This document shows positions 25,147 to 35,515 of a DNA stretch of 43,552 bases, piece after piece; position 1 is the stretch's first letter, and the number at the start of each line of letters is the position of its first letter. This stretch comes from Lachnospiraceae bacterium (GTDB taxonomy: Bacteria > Bacillota > Clostridia > Lachnospirales > Lachnospiraceae). The notes under the pieces were generated by a model that worked only from the letters and a program-made list of their open reading frames with translations, did not search any database and had not been told where the DNA came from. The translations under genes were made by a program, and so were the position numbers. The stretch is taken from the NCBI GenBank assembly GCA_017550535.1, contig JAFZOS010000054.1:1-43552 (forward strand), given 5' to 3'.

Positions 25147-28100
25147 TCAATGGGTACCGTCATCATTTTCATCCGCCGGCATGAATTCAAGGACTTCATA
25201 GCCGCTGTCCGAGACAGATGCCTTTGCGTCCTTATCATCATCTGTCTGTACAAAGCCCTTTATGACCGCAACCAGAGAATCATACATTTCCATGGCTTTT
25301 TCATGATCCCTGTTAATGACAGTTACGTCCTTATCTCCTGCTGCCTTTTCAAGGCCTGCGGCTATGGCAGACAGGTCATTTGCGCCTATCATCGCAGATG
25401 TGCTCTTAAGAGCATGAACATATATGCCGTAATCATCCCAGTTTTTACTATCGTAATGCTCCTTAAGGAGCAGGATGCGCTCGGCCGCGCCTGCCGCATA
25501 ATCGGTAAGGACTGTACGGTATAATTCCTTATCCTTCTGAGAATACGCAAGACCTTTGTCGGTATCAACGCCTTCTGCCTTAAGTGCGGCAAACAGCGGA
25601 TCGTCCGTGGTTTCCTTAACCGGTAATGACTCATCCTCAGCCGCAGTCATATCTTCAGCCCCGGTCAGAGTCACCTTATCCTCGGGAAGGTAAGTAAGCA
25701 GCATACGCTCAAGCAATGCTCCATCTATAGGCTTTGTAAGATAATCGGAGAATCCCTCCTCCATGTACTTTTCCCTTGCACCCCTTATCGCATCGGCGGT
25801 AAGGCAGATGACCGGAGTATCGTGATTACGCTTATTCTCAAGAGCCCTTATCTCCTTAAGCGTCTGCGTTCCATCCATCCCGGGCATACGCTGGTCCATA
25901 AGGATGACATCGTAATCATTCTGTTTTGCAAGCCCGATCGCCTCATCACCGCTTAATGCAGTGTCTATCTTAACTCCTGTTTTCTTAAGCAGGTTTATCG
26001 CAACGGTTAAGTTGACTTTTGTATCATCGACGATGAGCACATGCGCATCAGGAGCGGTAAACGATTCCCTGTATGAGCCGGGATCATCCTTTTTATCAAA
26101 CCCGGGCGTGTACTCGCCAAGCTCGGTATCATCCTCTATCTTCTGCCACAGCTCAAACGAGAATGACGAACCCAGGCCATACTCGCTCCTCACCTTAAGT
26201 TCGCTGTTCATCAGCGCCAGGAGCTTTGTTACTATCGCCATTCCGAGTCCCGTTCCTTCAATGTTCCGGTTACGTACGACATCAAGCCTCTCAAATGATT
26301 CAAAAAGCTTATCCATATCGCTTTCCTTAATACCGATCCCGGTATCCGTAACATCGACGAACAGCTTTACCCTGCCCTTCTTCTTCTCCCTTGCCTGCAT
26401 TGTAAGAGTCACGGAACCTTCATGCGTGTATTTTACCGCATTCGTTAGCAGGTTCATGATGACCTGGTTTATACGTGTATCATCGCCGTAAAGTTCCTTC
26501 GGCAGTTTGGGATCGATGTCTGTCTTAAAGTTAAGCCCCTTGGCATCGGCCCGCTCGGATATTGAATTTACAAGATAGGTGATAAGAGCGCTCGTGCTGT
26601 AACGGACCGGCACGATCTCCATCTTACCGTCCTCGATCTTTGAAAAGTCAAGGATGCTGTTGACAAGCTGCAAAAGGTTGTTGCCCGAAACCTGAATGTT
26701 TCGCCCGTACTCCCTTATGTCCTTATCCTTTGCCTCACGCAGGATCATCTCGTTCATGCCGAGTATCGCGTTTATGGGCGTACGTATCTCATGCGACATA
26801 TCGGCAAGGAAGCTGCTCTTCGCCCTGTTTGCTTCATCCGCCGAAAGCTTTTCTAGCTTAAGCACCTGTGCCTCATATTCCTGTTTCTGACGGCCGACCT
26901 TCATTTCTTCGACCTTCTTGCCATACGCCTGCTCGTTCTTGTATCCCAGGTAATAGAAGAAGGAGATAAGGGCATAGATTATAAGGAATACGACAATGCT
27001 GACCGACATCTGGTCATACATTTCCTTAAACAGTTCATCGTCGCTCACCACAATGACGACGTACCACTGTTTCATCACAAGGCTTACGAATACGGTACTG
27101 TCCTCGCCCCTCACAACGGTATCAAGTGTTCCTCTCTCAGTCTTTATGACAGAATCAAGCAGATCGCCTCCGAAGACATCCGAGAATCGCTCGCCGTTAT
27201 ACTCCCTGCCCGGGTAAGCTACTATCAGGTCATCGCTGTTAACGATCATCCCGTAGCCCTTGCCGTTTATATCGATCTGATCTGTTATATCCTGTATGTG
27301 GTCAACGATAACATCAAGTGCCACAACATCTTTCCCATCCGATAAAAGCCTGCAGATCGTTATGACCATCGAACCTGTCTGTGCATCAAGGTACGGCGAA
27401 CAGATTATGGTCTTTCCTTCGCCCTTTAGAGCCTCCTTATACCAGTCCCTTTCCGTAGGCTCATACCCCTCAGGCGGCACCCACTCAAGCCCGTCCATGT
27501 ATTCGCCCCGGACATATCCGTAAAAACCCGTGAAATTCTCATCCAGATGCTGCTGCTGATTCTTTGTCTGATCGACAAGATATTCGCAGATCACCTCCTG
27601 TGATTCTCCGCCCTTTATCATAAGATCCACGCTGTCCGCAACAACTCCGAGGGTTGACTGTGCGATGACAAGATAATTCTCAAGTTCGGTCGCGGTCGAA
27701 GCTGCCTTATCCTCACCGGAGCCGAATAAGCTGTTTACGGACACCCGGTAAAAAAGCCTTGATGTATAAGCCACGACAAAGATCATAAGCGCAAGAGTCA
27801 CAAGCAATGTAAACACAAAATTGAACCTGCTGCGTTTTTTTGCCGCCGGTGCTTTTTTTGCAAGGTTCTTGTACCTGTAGGTTATGATATAGACAACGAA
27901 AAGTATGATTATATCAAGCATTACGGATACGACAAACAGGGTACTTGCGATCGCCTTATTTACCTGCTCCTCACCCGATCCGGCCGGCATGATGCCTTTT
28001 AAAAGTCCCGCAAGGTAATAACCTCCGAAACAGCCGCCCAGGATGATGATCGATACTATTGCCTGAAGTATTACCTGAAGCCGCATCTCGGTACTGTTTT

Positions 28101-28755
28101 TTTCCGGGTGTTCAAAACCCTCGGCTTCATAATCTTTTCCTACAGCCCATGCAAACAGGACAAGCACGATATACGAAATGTAAGCACTGTAATAGTACGG
28201 ATTAAGCAGATCACTCGGCCATGCATAACAGGAAGACGTCCACATGCCGTACTCAGCGGCTATGTATATCAGTACCACAGTATGAAAGTACGGAAAATGC
28301 GCTCCGCTTTTTCTGTTCTTAAACCAGTAAAGTATTACGTTTAAGGATATGCAGGCGATCGCCGTAACTATGATAAGCGTATATAAATTGTTAAGGAAAC
28401 CTCCGTATTGGATATAGATAAAGAACTGCAGGACATTTAACGGCACGGGAAGGAACATAAGAGGATTTATGTACTTTCCCATACCCATAGGCCGCAGCTT
28501 AAGAACCGCAATGAGCAATATTATGTAACCTACATTCCACCCAAAATACGCGACAAAAGCCGACACTTCCGGATAATCACCCATTACAAAGGAATAGGTG
28601 GTCCAATAATATGCGCTCAAAAGATTTGCAAGGAAATAACCGGCTACGTACAACCAGCCGGGTTTCCTGAATTCAATATACCGAAACAGTGCGCTCAACA
28701 GCCCCAGTATGGCAGCCATGAGCATGATCACGTTTTCAAATATCTCGAGGTTCAT
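25147..28755 (-). CDS. Hybrid histidine kinase with 7TM region, dCache sensor, receiver and HPt
   Basis: 1202 residues. About ten membrane helices (N-terminal set 5-205, then near 225, 270 and 312) are followed by an extracellular dCache domain (335-575), a helix (583-603), a coiled coil, HisKA (His655 in MSHEIRTPIN), HATPase (TNAVKYT, DTGIGI, GTGLGMA), receiver (Asp954, Lys1008) and HPt (His1114 in HALKSTS). The phosphorelay domains are complete apart from a final output protein. The dCache carries Y431-R436-W438-Y439-Y455-D457, the amino-acid-binding pattern. It is a paralogue of the kinase at 15102-19622, with one sensor instead of two. It lies between the chemoreceptor gene (28 bp upstream) and an amino-acid ABC operon. 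The ATG at 28753-28755 has GGAAGGA upstream. Confidence 0.93.
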   Translation of the reverse strand: MNLEIFENVIMLMAAILGLLSALFRYIEFRKPGWLYVAGYFLANLLSAYYWTTYSFVMGDYPEVSAFVAYFGWNVGYIILLIAVLKLRPMGMGKYINPLMFLPVPLNVLQFFIYIQYGGFLNNLYTLIIVTAIACISLNVILYWFKNRKSGAHFPYFHTVVLIYIAAEYGMWTSSCYAWPSDLLNPYYYSAYISYIVLVLFAWAVGKDYEAEGFEHPEKNSTEMRLQVILQAIVSIIILGGCFGGYYLAGLLKGIMPAGSGEEQVNKAIASTLFVVSVMLDIIILFVVYIITYRYKNLAKKAPAAKKRSRFNFVFTLLVTLALMIFVVAYTSRLFYRVSVNSLFGSGEDKAASTATELENYLVIAQSTLGVVADSVDLMIKGGESQEVICEYLVDQTKNQQQHLDENFTGFYGYVRGEYMDGLEWVPPEGYEPTERDWYKEALKGEGKTIICSPYLDAQTGSMVITICRLLSDGKDVVALDVIVDHIQDITDQIDINGKGYGMIVNSDDLIVAYPGREYNGERFSDVFGGDLLDSVIKTERGTLDTVVRGEDSTVFVSLVMKQWYVVIVVSDDELFKEMYDQMSVSIVVFLIIYALISFFYYLGYKNEQAYGKKVEEMKVGRQKQEYEAQVLKLEKLSADEANRAKSSFLADMSHEIRTPINAILGMNEMILREAKDKDIREYGRNIQVSGNNLLQLVNSILDFSKIEDGKMEIVPVRYSTSALITYLVNSISERADAKGLNFKTDIDPKLPKELYGDDTRINQVIMNLLTNAVKYTHEGSVTLTMQAREKKKGRVKLFVDVTDTGIGIKESDMDKLFESFERLDVVRNRNIEGTGLGMAIVTKLLALMNSELKVRSEYGLGSSFSFELWQKIEDDTELGEYTPGFDKKDDPGSYRESFTAPDAHVLIVDDTKVNLTVAINLLKKTGVKIDTALSGDEAIGLAKQNDYDVILMDQRMPGMDGTQTLKEIRALENKRNHDTPVICLTADAIRGAREKYMEEGFSDYLTKPIDGALLERMLLTYLPEDKVTLTGAEDMTAAEDESLPVKETTDDPLFAALKAEGVDTDKGLAYSQKDKELYRTVLTDYAAGAAERILLLKEHYDSKNWDDYGIYVHALKSTSAMIGANDLSAIAAGLEKAAGDKDVTVINRDHEKAMEMYDSLVAVIKGFVQTDDDKDAKASVSDSGYEVLEFMPADENDDGTH

Positions 28756-28783
28756 GCGGTCCTTCCAACTAAATGACGGTAAT

Positions 28784-30784
28784 CTATATCTCGAACCTGC
28801 CGACTATCTCATGCATCCTGTCGACTTCGGCGTATAAGCCCTGTGACATATCAACGCAGTCCTTGGAGGTTGTCTTCGTTGTATCGGCGAAGTTCTCCAT
28901 GCTGCCTATGCGCCTTGCTATATCATCAAGTATCTTGGAATCCTCCCTGATAGCATCGGCAACCATTGATATCTGTTTATTGACGCGATCGGTCTTTTCA
29001 ACCACTTCACGCATCGATTCGGATGTTTCGTTAACCAGCCTGCTGCCTTCCTTTACAGCCGCAACCGATTCCTCAATGAGCGTGCCCGAATTTGCTACCG
29101 CGCTTGATGTCTGCTCGGCAAGCTCACGGACATTGTCAGCTACAACGGCAAATCCGCGGCCTGATTCTCCCGCCCTTGCCGCCTCGATCGATGCGTTAAG
29201 CGCAAGCAGGTTCGTCTGCGATGCGATGTTCTCGATTATATTGATGATATCGGCGATCGCGCTTGACTTTTCCGAAATCCGGTTCATTGCGGCAAGCAGT
29301 GCCTCCTGCTGCTCATAGCACCTGCTTAAAGCCTCGTTCGCATCCATTGACAGCTGCATCGAATCCCTTGTCTGGTTAAGGCTCACATCGAAGCGCTCCT
29401 TAACATCATATATCTGTGAATTTGCTTCATCGACAAGCTGTGTAACGTCAAGTACGTTTGTCTCAAGTCCCGATGCTTCGTTTGATACGTTCTGTGCCTT
29501 TTCATGCACGGCATCGGCTGCGTCAAGTATGGTCTTCATCGAAGTATTGAGTGATTCTGATATTTTATTTATCGATTCCTTTAAAGCCTCAAAATCGCCG
29601 ATGTAATCCATATCGACCCTTGCTGTAAGATCGCCGTTTGATATAGCCTCAAGCTTTAAGGATACATCATCGATGTATTCCTGAATGGACCGGTTGGATT
29701 TTTCTATCGCCTTACACAGGGTTCCGATCTCGTCATCGACAACATACTGAGCCTCATAATCAAGGCGTCCCTGCGACATGTTTTCCGCAACGTTCATAAG
29801 CTCGGATAATGGATCGAGCAGCGGATACAGCTGCTTTGCCGCCGTTTTCCTGCTTATGATGAAGCTTGCGATTATGAGCACGATACAGCATATGAAGAAG
29901 ATGAGCACGCCGCCGTAATAATGCAGTCCCGTATCGACCACGATAACGGATGCTCCCGCCGCTTCGATAACGCTTCCCGTGTATACCCTGAAGGCTCCCT
30001 TATAGTCGGAACCTATCTTCTTTGTAAGTGACTTGGAACCGATAACTCCGGCAGGTACCTTAGCCGTTTTATAATCCGTCATTATCTCGTTTTCCTGAGC
30101 ATCCACCGTAGGAAGGAAGGCGGCATTTTTATGTGAGATGACCGTTCCGGCGTTGTCGATGAGCACAACATATTTGGTCGACTTATCATCAAAAGAAGAA
30201 GATGCTATCTTCTGTATATCATCCGTGAAGATATCCGCCGCCAGAACGCCGACTATCTTACCGTTCTCATGCAGCGGCAGCGATATGGTTATTACGACGC
30301 GTCCGGTCTCGGCGTCAACATATGCCTCGGATACATAAAGATCGTTCCTTGAGACCGCTTCCTTGTACCAGTCCCTTGAAGTCGGATCGTACTCGCCGGG
30401 AGCCGGCTCCCAGCCGCCGCCAAAATAACAGGTTGTATCGCTCATTCCGATATAATAATCGAATATTCCCTTTGATTCATTTTCCGAAAGCTCACCGGCA
30501 AGATATGATAGAACATCATAGGCCGGATCGGCAGTCATGTCATAATGATCTATCGTCTGCTGCATCGTACGCAGTTCGGAGATACGCTCCGAATACCAGG
30601 TACTTATCTCCTGATGCACGTACTTTGTCTCGGCATCCTGTATCTTATTTGTCTGGCTTATAAGAAAAACAAGAGCAACGCCGCCAAGCACCACCGTGAA
30701 ACACACTGCCACCGTCGTAAGCGATTTAAGCACGTAGTTCATCAGTTTCTGCTTAATTGTTACTGACTTTGCTTTCTTATTCAT
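28784..30784 (-). CDS. Methyl-accepting chemotaxis protein with dCache sensor
   Basis: 666 residues from the ATG at 30782-30784. A TTG five codons upstream (30799) is rejected because it would consume the GGGGGTG ribosome site. Order: helix (20-43), extracellular dCache (44-285), helix (291-311), HAMP (about 312-375) plus a second HAMP-like linker, and a signalling domain with the hairpin tip [21 protein letters not shown]. The sensor residues Y132, R137, W139, Y140, Y155, D157 and D184 match the spacing of the amino-acid dCache subclass as I recall it for PctA. It should steer swimming toward amino acids through CheA/CheW, which are not encoded here. The hybrid kinase gene follows 28 bp later. 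Confidence 0.95.
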   Translation of the reverse strand: MNKKAKSVTIKQKLMNYVLKSLTTVAVCFTVVLGGVALVFLISQTNKIQDAETKYVHQEISTWYSERISELRTMQQTIDHYDMTADPAYDVLSYLAGELSENESKGIFDYYIGMSDTTCYFGGGWEPAPGEYDPTSRDWYKEAVSRNDLYVSEAYVDAETGRVVITISLPLHENGKIVGVLAADIFTDDIQKIASSSFDDKSTKYVVLIDNAGTVISHKNAAFLPTVDAQENEIMTDYKTAKVPAGVIGSKSLTKKIGSDYKGAFRVYTGSVIEAAGASVIVVDTGLHYYGGVLIFFICCIVLIIASFIISRKTAAKQLYPLLDPLSELMNVAENMSQGRLDYEAQYVVDDEIGTLCKAIEKSNRSIQEYIDDVSLKLEAISNGDLTARVDMDYIGDFEALKESINKISESLNTSMKTILDAADAVHEKAQNVSNEASGLETNVLDVTQLVDEANSQIYDVKERFDVSLNQTRDSMQLSMDANEALSRCYEQQEALLAAMNRISEKSSAIADIINIIENIASQTNLLALNASIEAARAGESGRGFAVVADNVRELAEQTSSAVANSGTLIEESVAAVKEGSRLVNETSESMREVVEKTDRVNKQISMVADAIREDSKILDDIARRIGSMENFADTTKTTSKDCVDMSQGLYAEVDRMHEIVGRFEI

Positions 30785-30815
30785 CACTTTCACCCCCAAA
30801 TGTATATATATCTGT

Positions 30816-30845
30816 ATTTTACTACCTGATTATGGCAAAAATCAA
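30816..30845 (-). promoter_or_regulatory. Possible promoter of the chemoreceptor gene
   Basis: On the minus strand TTGATT (30840-30845) and TAAAAT (30816-30821) lie 18 bp apart, upstream of the GGGGGTG ribosome site and next to the surE stop. No sigma-D-type (TAAA-N15-GCCGATAA) flagellar promoter was seen. Confidence 0.4.
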
Positions 30846-30849
30846 TATT

Positions 30850-31566
30850 TCAGCCCACATTATTGACAATTCCGACCGCAATACGGTTATTTACCACCGC
30901 CCGAAAATCCGTGCCCTCCTCAGCCTGTTCGTTATGTATGCCATCGACAAAATACCTGCGGCCGCCGTTTTCAAGCTCTTCGATGACCTTATATCCGTCA
31001 TGGAAGAAAGAATCATGCGATGTTCTGCAATCCCTTGAAATGCCTTTAAAATCCTTAAGCTCACAGCCCGGGAAATTGATGTTAAGTATCTGGCCGTAGC
31101 CGAGTTTTATATCAATATATTCCTCGAGCATGCTGTCAAGATATGCATCCGTGACTTCATGGCAGCCGTTTAAATGCTCGGACAGCGCTATCGACGTAAA
31201 TCCCTGGAAGGAGCCTTCAAACGCCGCTCCGGCCGTTGCCGAATACTGGATGTCCGTAGCAACGTTGTATCCGAAATTAATCCCCGATAATAATATGTCC
31301 GGTTTTTCGGACATAACCCCGAGGCTTCCGACGCGCACGCAGTCGGCAGGTGTCCCGCTGCATGAAAACGCCCTGACTCCCGGCACCGGAAAATCATGCG
31401 GATAAATATCGATGGGCTGGCGCAGCGTGATACTGTGTGACGCCGCGCTCCTTTGATGTATCGGAGCCACGACCCATACCTCACCGAATCTGACCGCCGC
31501 CTGTGTCAGCCTTACTATGCCGTCGGCATCTATTCCGTCATCGTTTGTAATTAATATTCTTCTCAT
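30850..31566 (-). CDS. surE: 5'/3'-nucleotidase SurE
   Basis: 238 residues. SurE enzymes are metal-dependent phosphatases that remove phosphate from nucleoside monophosphates in the cytosol. The metal site is visible in ITNDDG (N8, D9, D10), with Ser40 in APIHQRSAASHSIT, SGTPADCV (70-77) and Asn97 in SGINFGYN. The C-terminal part is somewhat divergent. The ATG at 31564-31566 has GAGGTGG 6 bases upstream and starts one base after the stop of the MFS gene, so the two are co-transcribed. The pairing suggests work on a transported or salvaged compound. Confidence 0.94.
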   Translation of the reverse strand: MRRILITNDDGIDADGIVRLTQAAVRFGEVWVVAPIHQRSAASHSITLRQPIDIYPHDFPVPGVRAFSCSGTPADCVRVGSLGVMSEKPDILLSGINFGYNVATDIQYSATAGAAFEGSFQGFTSIALSEHLNGCHEVTDAYLDSMLEEYIDIKLGYGQILNINFPGCELKDFKGISRDCRTSHDSFFHDGYKVIEELENGGRRYFVDGIHNEQAEEGTDFRAVVNNRIAVGIVNNVG

Positions 31567-31567
31567 A

Positions 31568-32887
31568 TTATTCCACCTCTGTCGAATCCCTGAATGCCCG
31601 CATGAAATCAGGTTTAACGTCCCCGTGTTTAACCGGGAACATCAGCAAAAACGCCGTCAGGGTACATATCGCTCCGTAAACTCCGATGATCCCGTACCCG
31701 TGCGCATTTATAAAAAAGCTTGCAAGCGTCGGCGTTATTATCTGGGCGCCCGTTACGGCCGCGTAGTAAAAGCCCATGTAACGCCCCGAATCACTGTCCT
31801 TTCCGAGTTCAAGCACCATCGGCCCTAAGTTTATCGCAAAAAGCGGGAATCCCATCGCCGCTATAAAAAACCACAGATAAATGCTCCCCGGATGCTGCGC
31901 GGTTACCGTACTCACACCGAAAAATCCCGTTGTAAGAGCCGCCATCCCTACAAGGCTGCTCCTTTTCCTGCCAAGCTTTGCCGTTATAAATGCAGCCGGG
32001 ATCATCATGAGCATCCCCACTCCCACTTCCGTAAGGTAAGGTCCTGTCCATGAAGCGCTTTTATTTAAATGCCTTACAAGGAAGTTCGTATAATGCGTGT
32101 GGAACCCGTTATAGCCCATATAGATAAAAAGCACCGAAGTAAGGATCATTATAAGGCTTTTTTTCTCATCCGCCGTAAGGCTCGTCGGTGCACTGTTGTT
32201 TTCATCGGTCTTTTCATCGATAAGGCCGAGCGCGTGATTCTTCGCACGTACCTCCTCAACAAAGCGGTTTTCGCGCACGCTTGCAAGATAAAGCAGCGTT
32301 CCTAATGTCATTGCGATGATAACAAACACAAGGCATCCGGTAAATACCGTAACGCCTCCCTGTTCGGTTATGAGCATATGTCCGACTATGCCGAAGATCA
32401 CGCCGGCAAAACCCGCCATCAGGTTAAGTACCGCATTTGCCTTGGTACGCTGCGGGCGGACAAAGCTGTCGGTGACTATCGCGGCGCCCGGCGCCCGGTT
32501 CATGCTCATGAAAAAAACGGATATGAGCAGGAATATAAGGAACGGCAGAAATGAAGATGTACCCGTCACGGCTTTTTTATCTTCAAGGATCATAAACAAA
32601 AGTCCTGCCATGCCGCCAAACGTACCGATCAGTATAAGGGGCGTGCGCCGTCCGAGCTTTCCGGATATCCTGTCGGAAAGTGCGCCGAACAGAGGCAGGA
32701 AGATAAGCGCTATCACGTTGTCCGCGGACATGACCATCGAATACACGGTGGTGGACAGTTTATAATGCCCCGAAAGTATCAGGGGAACGACATAGTCATA
32801 CGCCTGCCAGAAAAGAGTCAAAACGAAAAAGGGCAGTGAAACCAACACTGCCCTGAACCAATTCATTTTAGTTCCCTTTGCATGCAT
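31568..32887 (-). CDS. MFS transporter (GPH/SLC45-like sugar family)
   Basis: 439 residues, twelve predicted membrane helices. The MFS loop 2-3 signature is clear in GALSDRISGKLGRRTPLILIG. YDYVVPLILSGHYKL and FHTHYTNFLVRHL resemble transporters of the glycoside-pentoside-hexuronide and SLC45 sugar group. A central cytoplasmic loop (about 215-240, charged) separates the two halves. Two starts are possible: ATG at 32885-32887 with GGAGCAG upstream (annotated here), or ATG seven codons later at 32864-32866 with AAAGGGA. The second gives the more usual MNWFRAVL beginning. It lies 30 bp after cotH with no terminator seen, so read-through is possible. The substrate is unknown. Confidence 0.88.
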   Translation of the reverse strand: MHAKGTKMNWFRAVLVSLPFFVLTLFWQAYDYVVPLILSGHYKLSTTVYSMVMSADNVIALIFLPLFGALSDRISGKLGRRTPLILIGTFGGMAGLLFMILEDKKAVTGTSSFLPFLIFLLISVFFMSMNRAPGAAIVTDSFVRPQRTKANAVLNLMAGFAGVIFGIVGHMLITEQGGVTVFTGCLVFVIIAMTLGTLLYLASVRENRFVEEVRAKNHALGLIDEKTDENNSAPTSLTADEKKSLIMILTSVLFIYMGYNGFHTHYTNFLVRHLNKSASWTGPYLTEVGVGMLMMIPAAFITAKLGRKRSSLVGMAALTTGFFGVSTVTAQHPGSIYLWFFIAAMGFPLFAINLGPMVLELGKDSDSGRYMGFYYAAVTGAQIITPTLASFFINAHGYGIIGVYGAICTLTAFLLMFPVKHGDVKPDFMRAFRDSTEVE

Positions 32888-32917
32888 ATGTTCTGCTCCG
32901 ATTGTTTCCGTGATAGT

Positions 32918-34765
32918 TTACCACCTGATTCTAACACGTTTTTTTATCACAAACAATACGATAAGCGCCAGGCCCATGCATGCCCCAAGGAATATTATGT
33001 TCTTTGAAAGGTTTACTGTCGACGCCTGCCCCGGCATTCCTTCAAAGGACGGCCGCATACCGTTTCCGGGCGCCCCTCCCGCCTTTGTCCTGCCGCCGCG
33101 GCGCTTGCCTTCCTCTCCTTCCTTAACGCCGCCCATGTTAAAGGTTCCCATGGTGCTTATATCTATTTCCGATGCATCGATAAGTGAGGAAGAATCAGCC
33201 TTCTGTCCTTCGTCGGTCGAGGGGATCGTACCGTTAAGCTGACCGATCACGCTCTCTGCGCGAAGCAGGATCGTTTCATGAAGCATTTCCGCTGCAGCTT
33301 CATATTCATCACCGCTGTAAAACGCAGTGGGATCGGTTTCAACCAGCTCATCTATCTGGTTCCTGATACGGGAATATACTTCCTCAAAGCGTCCGCCTTC
33401 AACATATTCTTCGGCAAGCTGCCTTAAGTATCCGTGGTATATCTCAAGATACTCCTCGTTTTCAAGCAGCGCATCGAAAAAGTCGGTACCGTCAAACGGC
33501 GTGTCTATCGCATCGTTTATCATATCATCGGCGCCTTCCGACTTGCCTGCCGACATCCCGCCGAATGAGAGGTTGTAGTCCCACGGGAACATGTTTAGCT
33601 GCCCGTTGTATTCATACAGATAGTAGTTGTGCGCCATGTTGCCCGAAAGCGAATCCATGTTGACCGCGAAGGCGTGGACCGCCATGTATTTAAGGATATT
33701 GTCTATGTCAAGGTACTTTTCAAGATCAGTGCCTTCGCTTATGTTCTTAAGCGCCGTTACAACCCTGCGGTGATCGCCCTTGCTGGTGTCCGTTATCTCG
33801 CCTTCCCATATCGTCTCGTAGCTGTCAAGGTCATCGTCCGTGTAGTTTAAGTTTGCGCCCTTTCCTCCCATGGACGGACCGCCACCGCCGCCGGGCCTGT
33901 TGCTGTCAGAATCACCCGCTGCTTCATTACTGCCGTCAGCTTCGAAATCAGGAGGTGTGGGCATGTTCGATGGATCGAAGTCTCCGAAATCCGGCATCTC
34001 TCCGGGCTTGAAATCCCCCATATCAGGCATGTTTTCGGGATCGAAATCAGGCATGCCTTCGGGTTTTTCTCCTCCGGGGAATCCGCCGGGGCCGCCGCCC
34101 GATGATGAATCCTTATTGCCGCCGCCGATCTCCATGCTGTCGGGCTTATAAAGTTCACCGTCCTGGGTACCGAAGTTACGCAGCATAAAGCTCTTCTCAA
34201 CCGCCTCGAGTGCTAAGTACACGCCCCAGTATTCGCCGTTTAATGATACCTTCGCGTAGTTATAAAGCGATGCGTCCGCTCCGATATAATTGAACATATC
34301 GTATACTATGGCTTCCTTCATATTGGTGGCATCAGCGTAGTCATTGTTAAGGATCAGCTTATCAAGTCCCCAGCATGTCTGCCCTTCCACGAAGTGATCG
34401 AACTCAAGCTTAAAGCTGTATCGGTCCGTATCAGGATTCATGGCAATAGATGACAGGCTCGTGTTGCCCTTAGGCCTTATCGCAACGTTTTTAAACGTTT
34501 TGCCGTTGACCGTAACATCGCATACGTAGTATTCTTCGCTCGTTGCATTCTCAAGCATCTTTGTCCACTCTTCCTCGTCCATGTCTATGTTGATGCTTAT
34601 GATCTCATCTGTATCGAAAAGCTCCGTCTCATATTCCATTTTTACGGTCCGGTCGCCTAAAATGTCCTCGAGCTTGTCCGAAAACGTGACGGCCAGGATG
34701 CACAGGATCACGGCGACGGACATGATGGCTATTATTATCTTGGATATATGTTTGTTGTTGATCAT
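32918..34765 (-). CDS. CotH-family kinase-like membrane protein
   Basis: 615 residues. An N-terminal helix (8-27), the CotH kinase-like domain, and a C-terminal helix (about 587-606) followed by KKRVRIRW. CotH motifs are IRPKGNTS (96-103), LNNDYADATNMKEA (138-151) and MFPWDYNLSFGG (392-403), whose Asp is expected to bind metal and nucleotide. The domain is interrupted by a Gly/Pro/Met/Asp-rich insert (212-303) made of imperfect repeats such as MPDFDPENMPDMGDF. CotH proteins phosphorylate Ser in coat or secreted proteins, but the target here is unknown. It is the third gene of the VTC - DUF4956 - CotH operon, a grouping I recognise from Clostridia. Start ATG at 34763-34765. Confidence 0.92.
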   Translation of the reverse strand: MINNKHISKIIIAIMSVAVILCILAVTFSDKLEDILGDRTVKMEYETELFDTDEIISINIDMDEEEWTKMLENATSEEYYVCDVTVNGKTFKNVAIRPKGNTSLSSIAMNPDTDRYSFKLEFDHFVEGQTCWGLDKLILNNDYADATNMKEAIVYDMFNYIGADASLYNYAKVSLNGEYWGVYLALEAVEKSFMLRNFGTQDGELYKPDSMEIGGGNKDSSSGGGPGGFPGGEKPEGMPDFDPENMPDMGDFKPGEMPDFGDFDPSNMPTPPDFEADGSNEAAGDSDSNRPGGGGGPSMGGKGANLNYTDDDLDSYETIWEGEITDTSKGDHRRVVTALKNISEGTDLEKYLDIDNILKYMAVHAFAVNMDSLSGNMAHNYYLYEYNGQLNMFPWDYNLSFGGMSAGKSEGADDMINDAIDTPFDGTDFFDALLENEEYLEIYHGYLRQLAEEYVEGGRFEEVYSRIRNQIDELVETDPTAFYSGDEYEAAAEMLHETILLRAESVIGQLNGTIPSTDEGQKADSSSLIDASEIDISTMGTFNMGGVKEGEEGKRRGGRTKAGGAPGNGMRPSFEGMPGQASTVNLSKNIIFLGACMGLALIVLFVIKKRVRIRW

Positions 34766-34789
34766 AACTAATCACCCGTAAAATCTGAC

Positions 34790-35458
34790 TTATACGTATT
34801 CTCCATTGAAAGTAACCAATGTCGCACCCGATACACCGCTTATCTCATTCACGCGGTTAACAAAGCTTGTGGCTGCATCTTTTATGCGTATCTCGGTCGT
34901 AAGCTCAACGCCTGCATCGTTTACCGTCTTGGCCTTTACGATGTATTTGTCAACCGACTTCTCGATGATGTTAAGTGCATTCTCCTCGGCCTTTTCATCC
35001 GCGCAGTTAACGATAAGGATGTAAGGCGTGCTGCCAAGCTTGCGGTTTGCAAACACTACAAGGATGACGCCGATGATGAGTGAACCGATAACTGCAAGAG
35101 GTATCATTCCCGCGCCTATGACTATGCCGACCGCGAGTGACCAGAATAAGAAAACTATCTCCATGGGTTCCTTGATGGCTGCCCTGAAACGGACGATCGA
35201 CAACGCACCGACCATACCAAGGGAGAGCACTACGTTTGACGTTACCGCCATGATCACAAGCGTCGTTACAAGCGACAGTCCAACGAGTGACATCGCAAAT
35301 CCGGTTGAATACATGATCCCGGTGAATGTCTTTTTATAGATCACAAAAATGAACAGCCCTATAACGAGGGCAAACAGCATACCTATCAGGGTATCCATCG
35401 TTGAAAACTCGGTTACGCTTTCCAAAAAACTTGATTTAAAGATATCGTTGAATGACAT
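34790..35458 (-). CDS. DUF4956 membrane protein
   Basis: 222 residues. Three to four hydrophobic segments (about 22-42, 48-74, 100-135) include the conserved block LSLGMVGALSIVRFRAAIKEPMEI (core GALSIVRFR). A soluble alpha/beta C-terminal domain (about 140-222) resembles a small ferredoxin-like fold. The family has no established biochemical role but nearly always accompanies VTC-domain proteins and often CotH, so it probably works with the polyphosphate polymerase-like protein at the membrane. A strong AGGAGGT ribosome site precedes the ATG at 35456-35458. Confidence 0.92.
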   Translation of the reverse strand: MSFNDIFKSSFLESVTEFSTMDTLIGMLFALVIGLFIFVIYKKTFTGIMYSTGFAMSLVGLSLVTTLVIMAVTSNVVLSLGMVGALSIVRFRAAIKEPMEIVFLFWSLAVGIVIGAGMIPLAVIGSLIIGVILVVFANRKLGSTPYILIVNCADEKAEENALNIIEKSVDKYIVKAKTVNDAGVELTTEIRIKDAATSFVNRVNEISGVSGATLVTFNGEYV

Positions 35459-35515
35459 ATTAGTACCTCCTGTTTTATAACTGTTTCTTTGTTGGTTCTA
35501 TTTTATGTAAACTAT

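Noticed and set aside
30782-30799. TTG start five codons upstream for the chemoreceptor
   Set aside because: The bases right after that TTG are GGGGGTG, which serve as the ribosome site for the ATG at 30784.
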